This document shows, in pieces, positions 9,208 through 17,805 of a stretch of DNA of 64,000 nucleotides. A program made the position numbers and the translations under genes. Position 1 is the stretch's first letter. The number at the start of each line of letters is the position of its first letter. The notes beneath the pieces are model-generated. The model searched no databases. It saw only the letters and a program-made list of their open reading frames with translations, and was not told the origin of the DNA. This stretch comes from Maritimibacter sp. (GTDB lineage: Bacteria; Pseudomonadota; Alphaproteobacteria; Rhodobacterales; Rhodobacteraceae), in contig CP051232.1 in NCBI GenBank assembly GCA_017792445.1, positions 2,888,001 through 2,952,000 on the forward strand, in the 5' to 3' direction.

Positions 9208-9698
9208 GGCCGCCAGTGAATCTGCCAGTGAATCTGCCAGTGAGACCTGCGGTGAAGATCGAACCCGCGCGCCCCCGCGACGCCGCGCGTCTGGCCCGCA
9301 TCCTTGGCGACTGGGTGCGCGAGACGGATTGGATGCCGCTGCAGCACACCCGCGTCGAGGATCGCGAGCACCTGACCAACCTGATCGGCCGGTTCGAGGT
9401 TCTGGTCGCCCGGACGTGGCGCGGTACGCAGGGGTTTCTGGTGCGCGACGGCGACAAGGTCCACGCCTTCCACGTCGCCCCCAAGGCGCGCGGCGCCGGG
9501 GTCGGGCACAGGCTGCTGGACGCGGCCAAGGCCCGGACATCCCGCATCGAACTGTGGTGCTTCCAGCAGAACACCCGTGCACTCGACTTCTACGCCCGCG
9601 AAGGCTTTGCGGTGGCCGAACGTACCGACGGCGCGGGCAACGATGAGAAACTGCCGGATGTCCGGCTGGTCTGGTCCCGAGAGGAGACAGCCCGATGA
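9204..9698 (+). CDS. GNAT-family N-acetyltransferase between ycjX and ycjF
   Basis: A short GNAT protein; the acetyl-CoA-binding stretch is FHVAPKARGAGVGHRLLDAA and the end has the usual NTRALDFYAREGF. The substrate is unknown. Its start is unclear: in-frame GTG codons occur at 9204, 9216, 9228, 9240 and 9252, several of them inside a 12-bp tandem repeat, with no convincing ribosome-binding site. The GTG at 9204 overlaps the ycjX stop (GTGA), suggesting translational coupling, while the domain itself begins only at about 9252. Its end overlaps ycjF by four bases (ATGA). Confidence 0.75.
   Translation: MRPPVNLPVNLPVRPAVKIEPARPRDAARLARILGDWVRETDWMPLQHTRVEDREHLTNLIGRFEVLVARTWRGTQGFLVRDGDKVHAFHVAPKARGAGVGHRLLDAAKARTSRIELWCFQQNTRALDFYAREGFAVAERTDGAGNDEKLPDVRLVWSREETAR
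9212..9243. repeat. 12-bp tandem repeat at ycjX/GNAT junction
   Basis: Two full copies and one partial copy of GCCAGTGAATCT. Each copy carries a GTG in the frame of the acetyltransferase, so copy number changes the number of possible start codons without shifting frame. Confidence 0.9.
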
Positions 9699-10708
9699 GC
9701 GATCCGAAAGGCCCCGTGCTGATCGAGATGAACGAACCCGCGCCATCGCCCGCCGATGCGCCGCCGGTGCATGACGTGGGCGGGCTGCCGGACGCCGCGG
9801 CGATGCAGAAGGTGGCCGCGCTGGCCGCGCGCCGTCCGTCGCCGCTGGCGCGCTGGTTCTGGCGGCTGCTGGTCGCCATCATCGGCTTCGTCACCTCGCT
9901 GGCCGCGTGGGATTTCATCAACCGTTTGATCGACCGCAGCCCGGTGCTGGGCCTGATCGCCATGGTGCTGATCGGCCTGTTCGTGCTGGTGATGCTGGCC
10001 ATCGCGGTGAAGGAATGGGCCGCCTATGCGCGGCTGAAACGGCTGGACAGCCTGCATCGCGCGGCGGATGCGGCGCTGACCGGGGCGGACCTGGCGCAGG
10101 CGCGCAAGGTGACCGACCGGCTGGTGGCACATTACGCGGCGCGGCCCGAACTGGATTGGGGCCGCACCCGTCTGAAGGAACGGCGCGACGACATGTTCGA
10201 CGCAGACGGGCTGCTTGGACTGGCCGAGGCGGAACTTCTGCAACCGCTCGATGATATGGCCCGGCGCGAGGTCGAGGCGGCGGCGCGGCAGGTGGCGACG
10301 GTGACGGCGGTGGTGCCGCTGGCGCTGGCCGACGTGTTCACCGCCCTGACCTCGAACCTGCGGATGATCCGCCGGATCGCCGAGATCTACGGCGGCCGGG
10401 CAGGGACCCTGGGCAGCTGGCGCCTGACGCGGTCGGTCCTGACGCACCTTGTCGCGACCGGCGCGGTCGCGGTGGGCGACGACCTGATCGGGTCGGTCGC
10501 CGGGGGCAGCGTGTTGTCGAAACTGTCGCGCCGGTTCGGAGAGGGGATCGTCAATGGCGCCCTGACCGCACGGGTTGGCATCGCCGCGATGGAAGTCTGT
10601 CGCCCACTGCCGTTCCGCCGGTTGCGCAAGCCGTCGGTGACACGGCTGGTGCAACGGGCGCTGACGGGACTCTTTTCGGGGTTCGGTGCGTCCGAAAAAT
10701 CCGACTGA
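9695..10708 (+). CDS. ycjF: YcjF-family inner membrane protein (DUF697)
   Basis: A 337-residue membrane protein with two hydrophobic segments near residues 48-68 and 82-106 and a C-terminal DUF697-like helical domain containing TAVVPLALADV and LTHLVATGAVAVGDD. YcjF is the usual genomic partner of YcjX; both are linked to envelope stress in other bacteria, with no biochemical role that I can state. It is coupled by ATGA to the upstream acetyltransferase. The stop is followed by a 6-bp hairpin in an AT-rich stretch. Confidence 0.87.
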   Translation: MSDPKGPVLIEMNEPAPSPADAPPVHDVGGLPDAAAMQKVAALAARRPSPLARWFWRLLVAIIGFVTSLAAWDFINRLIDRSPVLGLIAMVLIGLFVLVMLAIAVKEWAAYARLKRLDSLHRAADAALTGADLAQARKVTDRLVAHYAARPELDWGRTRLKERRDDMFDADGLLGLAEAELLQPLDDMARREVEAAARQVATVTAVVPLALADVFTALTSNLRMIRRIAEIYGGRAGTLGSWRLTRSVLTHLVATGAVAVGDDLIGSVAGGSVLSKLSRRFGEGIVNGALTARVGIAAMEVCRPLPFRRLRKPSVTRLVQRALTGLFSGFGASEKSD

Positions 10709-10713
10709 AAAAA

Positions 10714-10731
10714 TCGGGTTTAAGTACCCGA
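10714..10731 (+). terminator. Hairpin after ycjF
   Basis: A 6-bp perfect stem TCGGGT/ACCCGA with the loop TTAAGT, six bases after the ycjF stop codon, followed by TAAATTC rather than a T run. It is a plausible but weak terminator. Confidence 0.4.
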
Positions 10732-10910
10732 TAAATTCAGTCAACTATTTGAATTTATTGAAAATTATCCTTGCGGATGGCGGCAGGGGGCACTATCTGT
10801 TTCTCAAGTCGCGGGGCCAAGCCACGCAGATCCTACTGCCAGCAAGGCAGCGCCAGTAGCCAGCCAATCGCCAGCAACCGCGCCCGACCCAGCCAGCCTA
10901 GGGACCGCCA

Positions 10911-11060
10911 GCTTCCGCCAGCTTCCGCCAGCTTCCGCCAGCTTCCGCCAGCTTCCGCCAGCTTCCGCCAGCTTCCGCCAGCTTCCGCCAGCTTCCGCCA
11001 GCTTCCGCCAGCTTCCGCCAGCTTCCGCCAGCTTCCGCCAGCTTCCGCCAGCTTCCGCCA
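10911..11060. repeat. Minisatellite, 15 exact copies of a 10-bp unit
   Basis: Fifteen uninterrupted, identical copies of GCTTCCGCCA, with a partial CCGCCA before and GCTT after. Perfect identity points to recent slippage-driven expansion. Because 10 is not a multiple of three, all three frames are read through in turn every 30 bases, giving ten-residue peptide repeats on both strands; I regard these as by-products. Confidence 0.95.
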
Positions 11061-11307
11061 GCTTTCTGGGCAAGCCGGTCCCCGCGACACTTCTAGAACC
11101 ATCGGCCAAGGCATCGGACGCGTGTGCGTATGACCGCTTTACGCTCCGGTCCCCCGCGCCTATAACCCGCCGCATGACGGACCGGTTCGCGATCATCATC
11201 CGAATTACCGGCCCGGCGCTCTGATCCACGAGCCGCCGGGACAAGGCGCATGCACTCCACGCCGAACCTCATCCGATTTCCGCAGACCGACCTGAGGACA
11301 CAGCCTC

Positions 11308-14271
11308 ATGTGCGCTGACACGCCTGACTACAAAGACACGCTGAACCTGCCCGAAACCGATTTCCCGATGCGCGCGGGATTGCCCAACCGCGAGCCCGGC
11401 TGGCTGGACCGCTGGGCCAGGATCGGCGTCTACGACCGCCTGCGAGGTACGGCGGCGAACCGCGAGCCGTTCATCCTGCACGACGGCCCGCCCTATGCGA
11501 ACGGCCACCTGCACATCGGCCACGCGCTGAACAAGACGATCAAGGACATGATCGTCCGCTCGCACCAGATGATGGGCCGCGATGCCCGCTATGTGCCCGG
11601 CTGGGACTGCCACGGACTTCCGATCGAATGGAAGATCGAAGAGCAGTACCGCAAGAAGGGCCGCAACAAGGATGACGTGCCGGTCATCGACTTCCGCCAG
11701 GAATGCCGCAAGTTCGCCGAAGGCTGGGTCGACGTCCAGCGCGAGGAGTTCAAGCGCCTTGGCGTCACCGGCAAGTGGGACGATCCCTACCTGACGATGA
11801 ACTTCCACGCCGAGCGTGTCATCGCCGAGGAATTCATGAAGTTCCTGATGAACGGCACGCTGTATCAGGGCTCGAAGCCCGTGATGTGGTCGCCGATGGA
11901 ACAGACCGCCCTGGCCGAGGCCGAGGTGGAATACCACGACAAGGAGAGCTTCACGATCTGGGTGAAGTTTAAGGTGGCCGAGGCCGAACCGGTGGGCGCC
12001 GTCGGTGCGGTCGAGGCGGCCAGCGCCGCCGTTGCCGCCGATGACCTTAAGGGCGCTTTCGTGGTGATCTGGACCACTACGCCGTGGACCATCCCGTCGA
12101 ACAAGGCCGTCGTCTTCGGCGCGGACTACGATTATGGCCTGTACGAGGTCACCGGCACGCCCGACGAATGCTGGCTGTCGGTGGGCGAGAAATACATCCT
12201 GGCCGACAAACTGGCCGCGCAGACCTTCGCGCGCGCTCGGCTGGAAGAGGGGCAATGGACCCGCGTCCGGGACGTCACGGCCGAGGAACTGGAAGGCGTC
12301 TCGCTGGCGCACCCGCTGGCCGGCGCCGAGGGCGCGAACGGCGAATGGGACGACCTGCGCGACTTCCGCGCCGCCGATTTCGTGACCGACGAGGAAGGCA
12401 CCGGCTTCGTCCATTGCGCCCCGTCGCACGGGATGGAGGAATACGAGCTTTACCGCGATCTGGGCATGCTGGAGCAGGTCATCACCTACAACGTGATGGA
12501 CGACGGCGGCTTCCGCGCCGACCTGCCGTTCTTCGGCGGCAAGTACATCCTTAGCCGCAAGGGCGGCGAGGGCGACGCGAACAAGGCGGTCATCGACAAG
12601 CTTGTCGAGGTCGGCGGCCTGATGGCGCGTGGCAAGATCAAGCACAGCTATCCGCACTCGTGGCGGTCCAAGGCGCCGGTGATCTATCGCAACACGCCGC
12701 AGTGGTTCGCCGCCATCGACCGCAAGGTCGGCGACGGGCAGGACACCCATGGCGAGACGATCCGCGAGCGTGCGCTGACCTCGATCGAGGAACTGGTGAA
12801 GTTCACCCCTCCCTCGGGCCGCAACCGCCTGCACGCGATGATGGAAACCCGCCCCGACTGGGTGCTGTCCCGCCAGCGCGCCTGGGGCGTGCCGCTGACC
12901 TGCTTCACGAAGAAGGGGGCGCTGCCGACCGACCCGGACTTCCTGCTGCGCGACCCGGCCGTCAACGCCCGCATCGCCGAGGCCTTCGAGGCCGAGGGCG
13001 CGGACGCGTGGTACAAGGACGGCGCCAAGGAACGCTTCCTTGGGTCCGACCATGATCCGGCCGAGTGGGAACAGGTGTTCGACATTCTCGACGTGTGGTT
13101 CGACAGCGGCTCGACCCACGCCTTCGTTCTGCGCGACCGCGCCGACGGCGCGCCGGACGGCATCGCCGACGTCTACATGGAAGGCACCGACCAGCACCGC
13201 GGCTGGTTCCACTCGTCCCTGCTGGAAGCCTGCGGCACGCTGGGCCGCGCGCCCTATCGCAACGTGGTCACGCATGGCTTCACGCTGGACGAGAAGGGCA
13301 ACAAGATGTCCAAGTCGCTCGGCAACACCATCGCGCCCGAGGACGTGATCAAGCAATACGGCGCCGACATTCTGCGCCTGTGGGTAGCGCAGACCGACTA
13401 TACCGGCGACCAGCGCATCGGCCCCGAGATCCTGAAGGGCACCGCCGACAGCTATCGCCGTCTGCGCAACACGATGCGCTTCCTGCTGGGCAACCTGTCG
13501 GGCTTCACCGACGCCGAACGCGTCGACCCGTCCGAGATGCCCGAACTGGAACGCTGGGTGCTGCACCGGCTGGCCGAACTGGATGTGCGGGTGCGCGAGG
13601 GCTATTCCTCGTTCGACTTCCAGGGTGTGTTCCGCGCGCTGTTCGAGTTCTGCACCATCGACCTGTCGTCGGTGTATTTCGACATCCGCAAGGACGCGCT
13701 GTACTGCGATGCCGACGACTCCCTGCGCCGCCGGGCGTCGCGCACCGTGCTGGACATCCTGTTCCACCGCCTGACCACCTGGCTGGCGCCGATCCTTGTC
13801 TTCACGATGGAAGAGGTCTGGCTGGAACGGTTCCCGGGCGATGACAGCTCGGTCCACCTTGTCGACATCCCCGAGACCCCGGCTGCGTGGCTGGACGAGG
13901 CGCTGGCGGCGAAGTGGGCGGGCATCCGCAAGGTGCGCCGCGTGGTCACCGCCGCGCTGGAGATCCAGCGCCGCGACAAGGTCATCGGCGCCTCGCTTGA
14001 GGCCGCGCCAGTTGTACATATCCGCGAATCCGACGTGCTCTCGGACGTGAAATCCGTCGATTTCGAGGACATTTGCATCACTTCGGCGATCTCACTGACC
14101 AACGACCCGATCCCGGCCGAGGCCTTCCGCCTGCCCGAGGTCGAGGGCGTCGGCGTGGTGTTCGAGACCGCCGATGGCGAGAAATGCCAGCGCTGCTGGA
14201 AGATCCTGCCGGACGTGGGCGCGCACAAGCATCCGGGCGTCTGCGGCCGCTGCGACGCGGCGCTGGGCTGA
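11308..14271 (+). CDS. ileS: Isoleucyl-tRNA synthetase
   Basis: Charges tRNA-Ile and edits valine. It has 987 residues, in the normal range. The class I signatures are HIGH-type GHLHIGH at residues 66-72 and KMSKS at 666-670. The C-terminal zinc-binding pairs CQRC and CGRC complete the bacterial form. A small Ala/Val/Gly-rich insertion (around residues 225-250, AEPVGAVGAVEAASAA) sits at the edge of the editing domain and looks like a linker expansion. GAGGA precedes the ATG. A hairpin terminator follows. Confidence 0.97.
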   Translation: MCADTPDYKDTLNLPETDFPMRAGLPNREPGWLDRWARIGVYDRLRGTAANREPFILHDGPPYANGHLHIGHALNKTIKDMIVRSHQMMGRDARYVPGWDCHGLPIEWKIEEQYRKKGRNKDDVPVIDFRQECRKFAEGWVDVQREEFKRLGVTGKWDDPYLTMNFHAERVIAEEFMKFLMNGTLYQGSKPVMWSPMEQTALAEAEVEYHDKESFTIWVKFKVAEAEPVGAVGAVEAASAAVAADDLKGAFVVIWTTTPWTIPSNKAVVFGADYDYGLYEVTGTPDECWLSVGEKYILADKLAAQTFARARLEEGQWTRVRDVTAEELEGVSLAHPLAGAEGANGEWDDLRDFRAADFVTDEEGTGFVHCAPSHGMEEYELYRDLGMLEQVITYNVMDDGGFRADLPFFGGKYILSRKGGEGDANKAVIDKLVEVGGLMARGKIKHSYPHSWRSKAPVIYRNTPQWFAAIDRKVGDGQDTHGETIRERALTSIEELVKFTPPSGRNRLHAMMETRPDWVLSRQRAWGVPLTCFTKKGALPTDPDFLLRDPAVNARIAEAFEAEGADAWYKDGAKERFLGSDHDPAEWEQVFDILDVWFDSGSTHAFVLRDRADGAPDGIADVYMEGTDQHRGWFHSSLLEACGTLGRAPYRNVVTHGFTLDEKGNKMSKSLGNTIAPEDVIKQYGADILRLWVAQTDYTGDQRIGPEILKGTADSYRRLRNTMRFLLGNLSGFTDAERVDPSEMPELERWVLHRLAELDVRVREGYSSFDFQGVFRALFEFCTIDLSSVYFDIRKDALYCDADDSLRRRASRTVLDILFHRLTTWLAPILVFTMEEVWLERFPGDDSSVHLVDIPETPAAWLDEALAAKWAGIRKVRRVVTAALEIQRRDKVIGASLEAAPVVHIRESDVLSDVKSVDFEDICITSAISLTNDPIPAEAFRLPEVEGVGVVFETADGEKCQRCWKILPDVGAHKHPGVCGRCDAALG

Positions 14272-14279
14272 CACCTTCC

Positions 14280-14310
14280 GGGGTCGCGACGACAATCGCG
14301 GCCCCGTCTT
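14280..14310 (+). terminator. Terminator-like hairpin after ileS
   Basis: A 10-bp stem, GGGGTCGCGA/TCGCGGCCCC with one T-G pair, followed by GTCTTCCC. It starts nine bases after the ileS stop codon. Confidence 0.6.
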
Positions 14311-14371
14311 CCCTCTGGCCGCGAAAACGGGTTCACTCCGTCCCAAGGCGTCTGACCAGAGGGAGGAGACC

Positions 14372-15304
14372 ATGGCCAAGCCGAGAAAGGCGATCATCAG
14401 TTGCGCGGTGACGGGGGCGATCCACACGCCCACCATGTCGCCGCACCTGCCGGTGACCCACGACCAGATCGCCGAACAGGCCATCGCCGCCGCCGAGGCG
14501 GGCGCGGCCATCCTGCACTTGCACACGCGCGACAACACCGACGGCCGCCCCTCGGTGAAGCTCGACGACTACATGGCCTTCCTGCCGCGGGTGAAGCAGT
14601 CGACAGACGCGGTGGTGAACATCACCACCGGCGGCGCCCCCACCATGCAGATCCGCGAACGGATCGAGGCGTCGCGCACGCTGACGCCCGAGATGTGCTC
14701 GCTGAACATGGGCTCGATGAACTTCGCCTTTCATCCGCTGGCCGAGAAGTACGACAGCTTCCTGCACGACTGGGAGAAGCCCTATATCGAGGGGTCCGAG
14801 GCCAACATCTTCCGCAACACGCTGGCCGACATCCGCGAGGCCGCCGAGGCGCTGTTGCCTCTGGGCGTGAAGTTCGAGCACGAATGCTACGACGTTGGCC
14901 ACCTGTATAACCTGCGCTTCCTGATGGACCGGGGCCTGTTCACGGCGCCGGTGTTCCTGCAGTTCGTGTTCGGCGTGACCGGCGGCATCGGCGCGGACGT
15001 CGACAACCTGCTGTTCATGAAGCGCACCGCCGACCGGCTGTTCGGCGACGACTATCGCTGGTCGGTGCTGGGGGCGGGGGCGGCGCAGATGCCGCTGGCC
15101 GCCACCGCGCTGCAACTGGGCGGCAACGTGCGCGTGGGGCTGGAGGACTCGCTTTATATATCGCGCGGCGAACTGGCGGTGTCGAACGCCCAACAGGTCG
15201 AAAAGATCGTCCGCATCATGGCCGAGCTGGGCATCGAGCCCGCCACCCCCGACGAGGCGCGCGAGATCCTTGGCCTGAAGGGGGGCGACAAGGTCGGGTT
15301 CTGA
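14372..15304 (+). CDS. BKACE-family beta-keto acid cleavage enzyme (DUF849)
   Basis: A 310-residue TIM-barrel enzyme of the family that condenses a beta-keto acid with acetyl-CoA and splits it, as in 3-keto-5-aminohexanoate cleavage. Metal and catalytic residues typical of the family are visible in ILHLHTRDN near residues 46-54 and in HECYDVGHLYNL. The ATG at 14372 has an excellent GGGAGGAG site. The family is substrate-diverse, and neither the sequence nor the neighbours (ileS, ychF) tell the substrate. Confidence 0.87.
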   Translation: MAKPRKAIISCAVTGAIHTPTMSPHLPVTHDQIAEQAIAAAEAGAAILHLHTRDNTDGRPSVKLDDYMAFLPRVKQSTDAVVNITTGGAPTMQIRERIEASRTLTPEMCSLNMGSMNFAFHPLAEKYDSFLHDWEKPYIEGSEANIFRNTLADIREAAEALLPLGVKFEHECYDVGHLYNLRFLMDRGLFTAPVFLQFVFGVTGGIGADVDNLLFMKRTADRLFGDDYRWSVLGAGAAQMPLAATALQLGGNVRVGLEDSLYISRGELAVSNAQQVEKIVRIMAELGIEPATPDEAREILGLKGGDKVGF

Positions 15305-15372
15305 CGCCTCGCCCCCTTGACCCTGACGGCCCCGGCACCCTACATGCGCCCGGCATCACCAGAGGACGTGAA

Positions 15373-16470
15373 ATGGGCTTCAAGACCGGTATCGTGGGGC
15401 TTCCCAACGTGGGCAAGTCGACGCTGTTCAACGCGCTGACGCGGACCGCCGCGGCGCAGGCGGCGAACTTTCCCTTCTGCACCATCGAGCCCAACGTGGG
15501 CGAGGTGGCGGTGCCCGACACGCGCCTTGCCACGCTGGCCGAGATCGCGACTTCGAAACAGGTGATCCCGGCGCGGATGACCTTCGTCGACATCGCGGGT
15601 CTGGTGAAGGGCGCCAGCAAGGGCGAGGGGCTGGGCAACCAGTTCCTGGCCAACATCCGCGAATGCGACGCCATCGCCCACGTGCTGCGCTGCTTCGAGG
15701 ACCCGGATGTCACCCATGTCGACGGCCGCGTCGACCCGCTGGCCGATGCCGAGACCATCGAGACCGAGCTGATGCTGGCCGACATGGAATCGATCGAAAA
15801 GCGGATGCAGGGCCTCGTGCGCAAGGTGCGCGGCGGCGACAAGGAGGCGGTCCAGCAGGAACGCCTGCTGAAGGACGCCATGGCGGCGCTGGAAGCCGGC
15901 CAGCCCGCCCGCACGGTCGATGTCTCGGGTGAGGACATGAAGGCGTGGAAAAGCCTCCAGCTTTTGACCCAGAAGCCGGTGCTTTACGTCTGCAATGTCG
16001 ACGAAAGCGAAGCCGCCGAAGGCAACGCGCTGTCCGCCAAGGTGGCCGAAAAGGCCGCTGCCGAGGGCGCGGTGTCGGTGGTGATCTCCGCCCGGATCGA
16101 GGAAGAGATCAGCCAGCTCGACGACGAGGAAGCCGCGATGTTCCTCGAAGAGATGGGGCTGGAAGAGGCCGGCCTCAGCCGCGTGATCCGCGCGGGCTAT
16201 GAGCTGTTGGGCCTGCAGACCTACTTCACCGTCGGCCCGAAAGAGGCCCGCGCCTGGACGATCCGCAAGGGCACGCTCGCGCCGCAGGCGGCGGGCGTGA
16301 TCCATGGCGATTTCGAACGCGGCTTCATCCGGGCCGAAACCATCGCCTATGACGACTATGTCACGCTGAAGGGCGAGCAGGGCGCCAAGGACGGCGGCAA
16401 GATGCGGGTCGAGGGCAAGAGCTACGAGGTGAAGGACGGCGACGTCCTCCACTTCCTGTTCAACGCCTGA
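15373..16470 (+). CDS. ychF: YchF/Obg-like ATPase
   Basis: A ribosome-associated P-loop ATPase of 365 residues, the normal length. The G1 loop is GLPNVGKST at residues 9-17. G3 is the DIAGLVKGASKGEGLGN stretch. A coiled-coil section and a C-terminal TGS domain (about residues 280-363, ending YEVKDGDVLHFLFNA) follow. The start at 15373 follows GAGGACGTGAA. It is likely monocistronic; the next gene is convergent. Confidence 0.96.
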   Translation: MGFKTGIVGLPNVGKSTLFNALTRTAAAQAANFPFCTIEPNVGEVAVPDTRLATLAEIATSKQVIPARMTFVDIAGLVKGASKGEGLGNQFLANIRECDAIAHVLRCFEDPDVTHVDGRVDPLADAETIETELMLADMESIEKRMQGLVRKVRGGDKEAVQQERLLKDAMAALEAGQPARTVDVSGEDMKAWKSLQLLTQKPVLYVCNVDESEAAEGNALSAKVAEKAAAEGAVSVVISARIEEEISQLDDEEAAMFLEEMGLEEAGLSRVIRAGYELLGLQTYFTVGPKEARAWTIRKGTLAPQAAGVIHGDFERGFIRAETIAYDDYVTLKGEQGAKDGGKMRVEGKSYEVKDGDVLHFLFNA

Positions 16471-16499
16471 TCTGGGCGTGATCCGGGCCTGATCCGGGT

Positions 16500-16928
16500 T
16501 CAGTCGATCCCGGCCATGCGGATATCGGCCGCGCTGGCATAGGCGCGGTACGCGCCCAGCAGTCCCATGCGTCGCGCGATCAGGTACTCGCCGGTCGCCG
16601 AGACGGGGGTCTTCGCGCCCCCGCCGAACACCCGCTTGACGTTCATGCCGACCACCGTCGCCTTGAACGCGGACAGCCGCTCCAGATAGGTCGCGGCCTC
16701 GTCGTCGCTGTCGCTGGCTTCGCTCAGATCGCTCAGCGCGATGGCGCAGCTTTCGGCCAGCGCGGCCAGCAGCGTGGTGTCCACCTCGGACGGAGCCGTC
16801 TCGACCCGGTTTCCGAAATGCGTGCAGGTTGCCGAAAAGACCTCGTGCTGCCGGGCGGTCAGCGGATCCGCCGGTGCGGCGGTGGCGGCGCAGACGGCCA
16901 GCGCCGCGGCGCAAAGAATGCGTGTCAT
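16500..16928 (-). CDS. Small secreted protein of unknown function
   Basis: A 142-residue protein with a clear signal peptide (MTRILCAAALAVCAATAAPA, cleavage near residue 20). I do not recognise the mature domain. It has two cysteines, in FSATCTHF and ESCAIALSDL, which may form a disulfide, and an acidic segment EASDSDDEAA. A longer reading to 17069 exists, but the ATG at 16928 has a GAGGGAC site and starts exactly at the signal peptide. It is convergent with ychF and likely periplasmic. Confidence 0.65.
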   Translation of the reverse strand: MTRILCAAALAVCAATAAPADPLTARQHEVFSATCTHFGNRVETAPSEVDTTLLAALAESCAIALSDLSEASDSDDEAATYLERLSAFKATVVGMNVKRVFGGGAKTPVSATGEYLIARRMGLLGAYRAYASAADIRMAGID

Positions 16929-17111
16929 GCCTGTCCCTCGTCTGTTGATCGACGTCTGTTGGTCGACGTTCGTCACCAGACTGTCACAGTAAGCCACGAG
17001 GAAAAGAGAAAATTCCGCCCCCGTCCCTTGATTTCGAGATTTTCGCGCTAGGCGGTCACATCTGACCACTTGTTAAGCAGCCGGCAAAGGCGCGGCTATC
17101 GCCCCTCGCGG

Positions 17112-17169
17112 GCTTCTTCTCTTCCGAAATACCTCGGGGGAGTCGCGCAGCGACGGGGGCAGAGCCCCC
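17112..17169 (+). repeat. Dispersed intergenic hairpin repeat, copy B
   Basis: Matches copies A and D closely: GCTTCTTCTCTTCCGAAATA, CCTCGGGGG, AGTCGCGCAGCGAC, then GGGGGCAGAGCCCCC. It lies between the 3' end of the phn acetyltransferase gene and the start of the secreted-protein gene, both on the minus strand. Confidence 0.85.
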
Positions 17170-17196
17170 TTCCGGACCTCTCGTCCCGCCCGGTCT

Positions 17197-17805
17197 TCAG
17201 CCGTAGGCCTCGATGAACGCGTCGATCGACAGCCTGCGGATGTCGGGCAGCGCCGCGCGCAGCGCCTCGTGGCTCCAGTCCCACCACGCGATCCGCTGCA
17301 ACGCCTCGGCCTGCGCCTCGGTGAAGCGGCGCTTGATGTGACGGGCGGGCACGCCGCCGACGATCTCGTAAGGCGCCACGTTCTTCGACACCACCGCGCC
17401 CGCGCCGACCACCGCACCGTCGCCGATGCTGACACCGGGCAGCACCGTGACGCCGTGGCCGATCCAGACATCGTTCCCGATGGTGACCCAGTGATCCTTG
17501 CGCCACTGGAAGAACGCCGCGTCGTCCTCGCCCAGATCGAACATCTCGGCGCGGTAGGTGAAATGGTGCTGCGCCGCCCGCCATGTCGCGTGGTTGCCGG
17601 GGTTGATCCTTGCGCCCTGCGCGATCGAGCAGAACTTGCCGATGGTCGCCCAGACCGCCGAACTGTCGCTGACGATGTAGGAATAATCCCCGAAGGTGAC
17701 CTCGCGCAGCGACACGCGGGCCTTGATGTCGGTCCAGCGGCCAAGCTCGCAGTCGATGACGGTGGCGGTCTCGTGGATGGTCGGGGCTTCGGAGAGGCGG
17801 GTCAT
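17197..17805 (-). CDS. Phosphonate-cluster hexapeptide-repeat acetyltransferase
   Basis: A 202-residue left-handed beta-helix acyltransferase of the type found in phosphonate operons (phn Thr/hexapeptide family, distinct from the GNAT PhnO). Hexapeptide repeats run from about residue 12 to 165; GNDVWIGHGVTVLPGVSIGDGAVVGAGAVV is the clearest block. The catalytic His candidate is in WIGHG or in the GNHATW stretch. The ATG at 17803-17805 overlaps the phnE stop codon (ATGA), so it is the last gene of phnC-D-E-E. A role in modifying an aminophosphonate is an inference from context. Confidence 0.85.
   Translation of the reverse strand: MTRLSEAPTIHETATVIDCELGRWTDIKARVSLREVTFGDYSYIVSDSSAVWATIGKFCSIAQGARINPGNHATWRAAQHHFTYRAEMFDLGEDDAAFFQWRKDHWVTIGNDVWIGHGVTVLPGVSIGDGAVVGAGAVVSKNVAPYEIVGGVPARHIKRRFTEAQAEALQRIAWWDWSHEALRAALPDIRRLSIDAFIEAYG

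Larger units (their letters stand above)
10709..11307. other. 600-base ycjF-ileS gap with AT-rich stretch and minisatellite
   Basis: The gap starts with a markedly AT-rich segment of about 70 bases (to about 10770), including the hairpin TCGGGT-TTAAGT-ACCCGA at 10714-10731. Next come GCCAG-rich sequence, the 150-base minisatellite, and about 240 bases of ordinary GC-rich DNA leading to ileS. Frames of 93-146 codons exist on both strands across the repeat, but they are mostly repeat and lack recognisable protein character, so I do not call a gene. The ileS promoter must lie in this gap. Confidence 0.7.

Noticed and set aside
10911-11060. CRISPR array
   Set aside because: Units are 10 bases and contiguous with no spacers, and there are no cas genes.
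11197-11207. Third copy of the phn-type CATCCGAAT element upstream of ileS
   Set aside because: Only nine of eleven bases match and the location has no link to phosphonate genes.
10771-11244. Repeat proteins on both strands of the minisatellite (FRQLPPASAS and GGSWRKLAEA units)
   Set aside because: A 10-bp repeat without internal stops opens all frames automatically; there is no ribosome-binding site and the flanks lack coding character.
10709-11307. T-box leader upstream of ileS
   Set aside because: No T-box sequence or terminator/antiterminator pair is visible, and T-boxes are rare in alphaproteobacteria.
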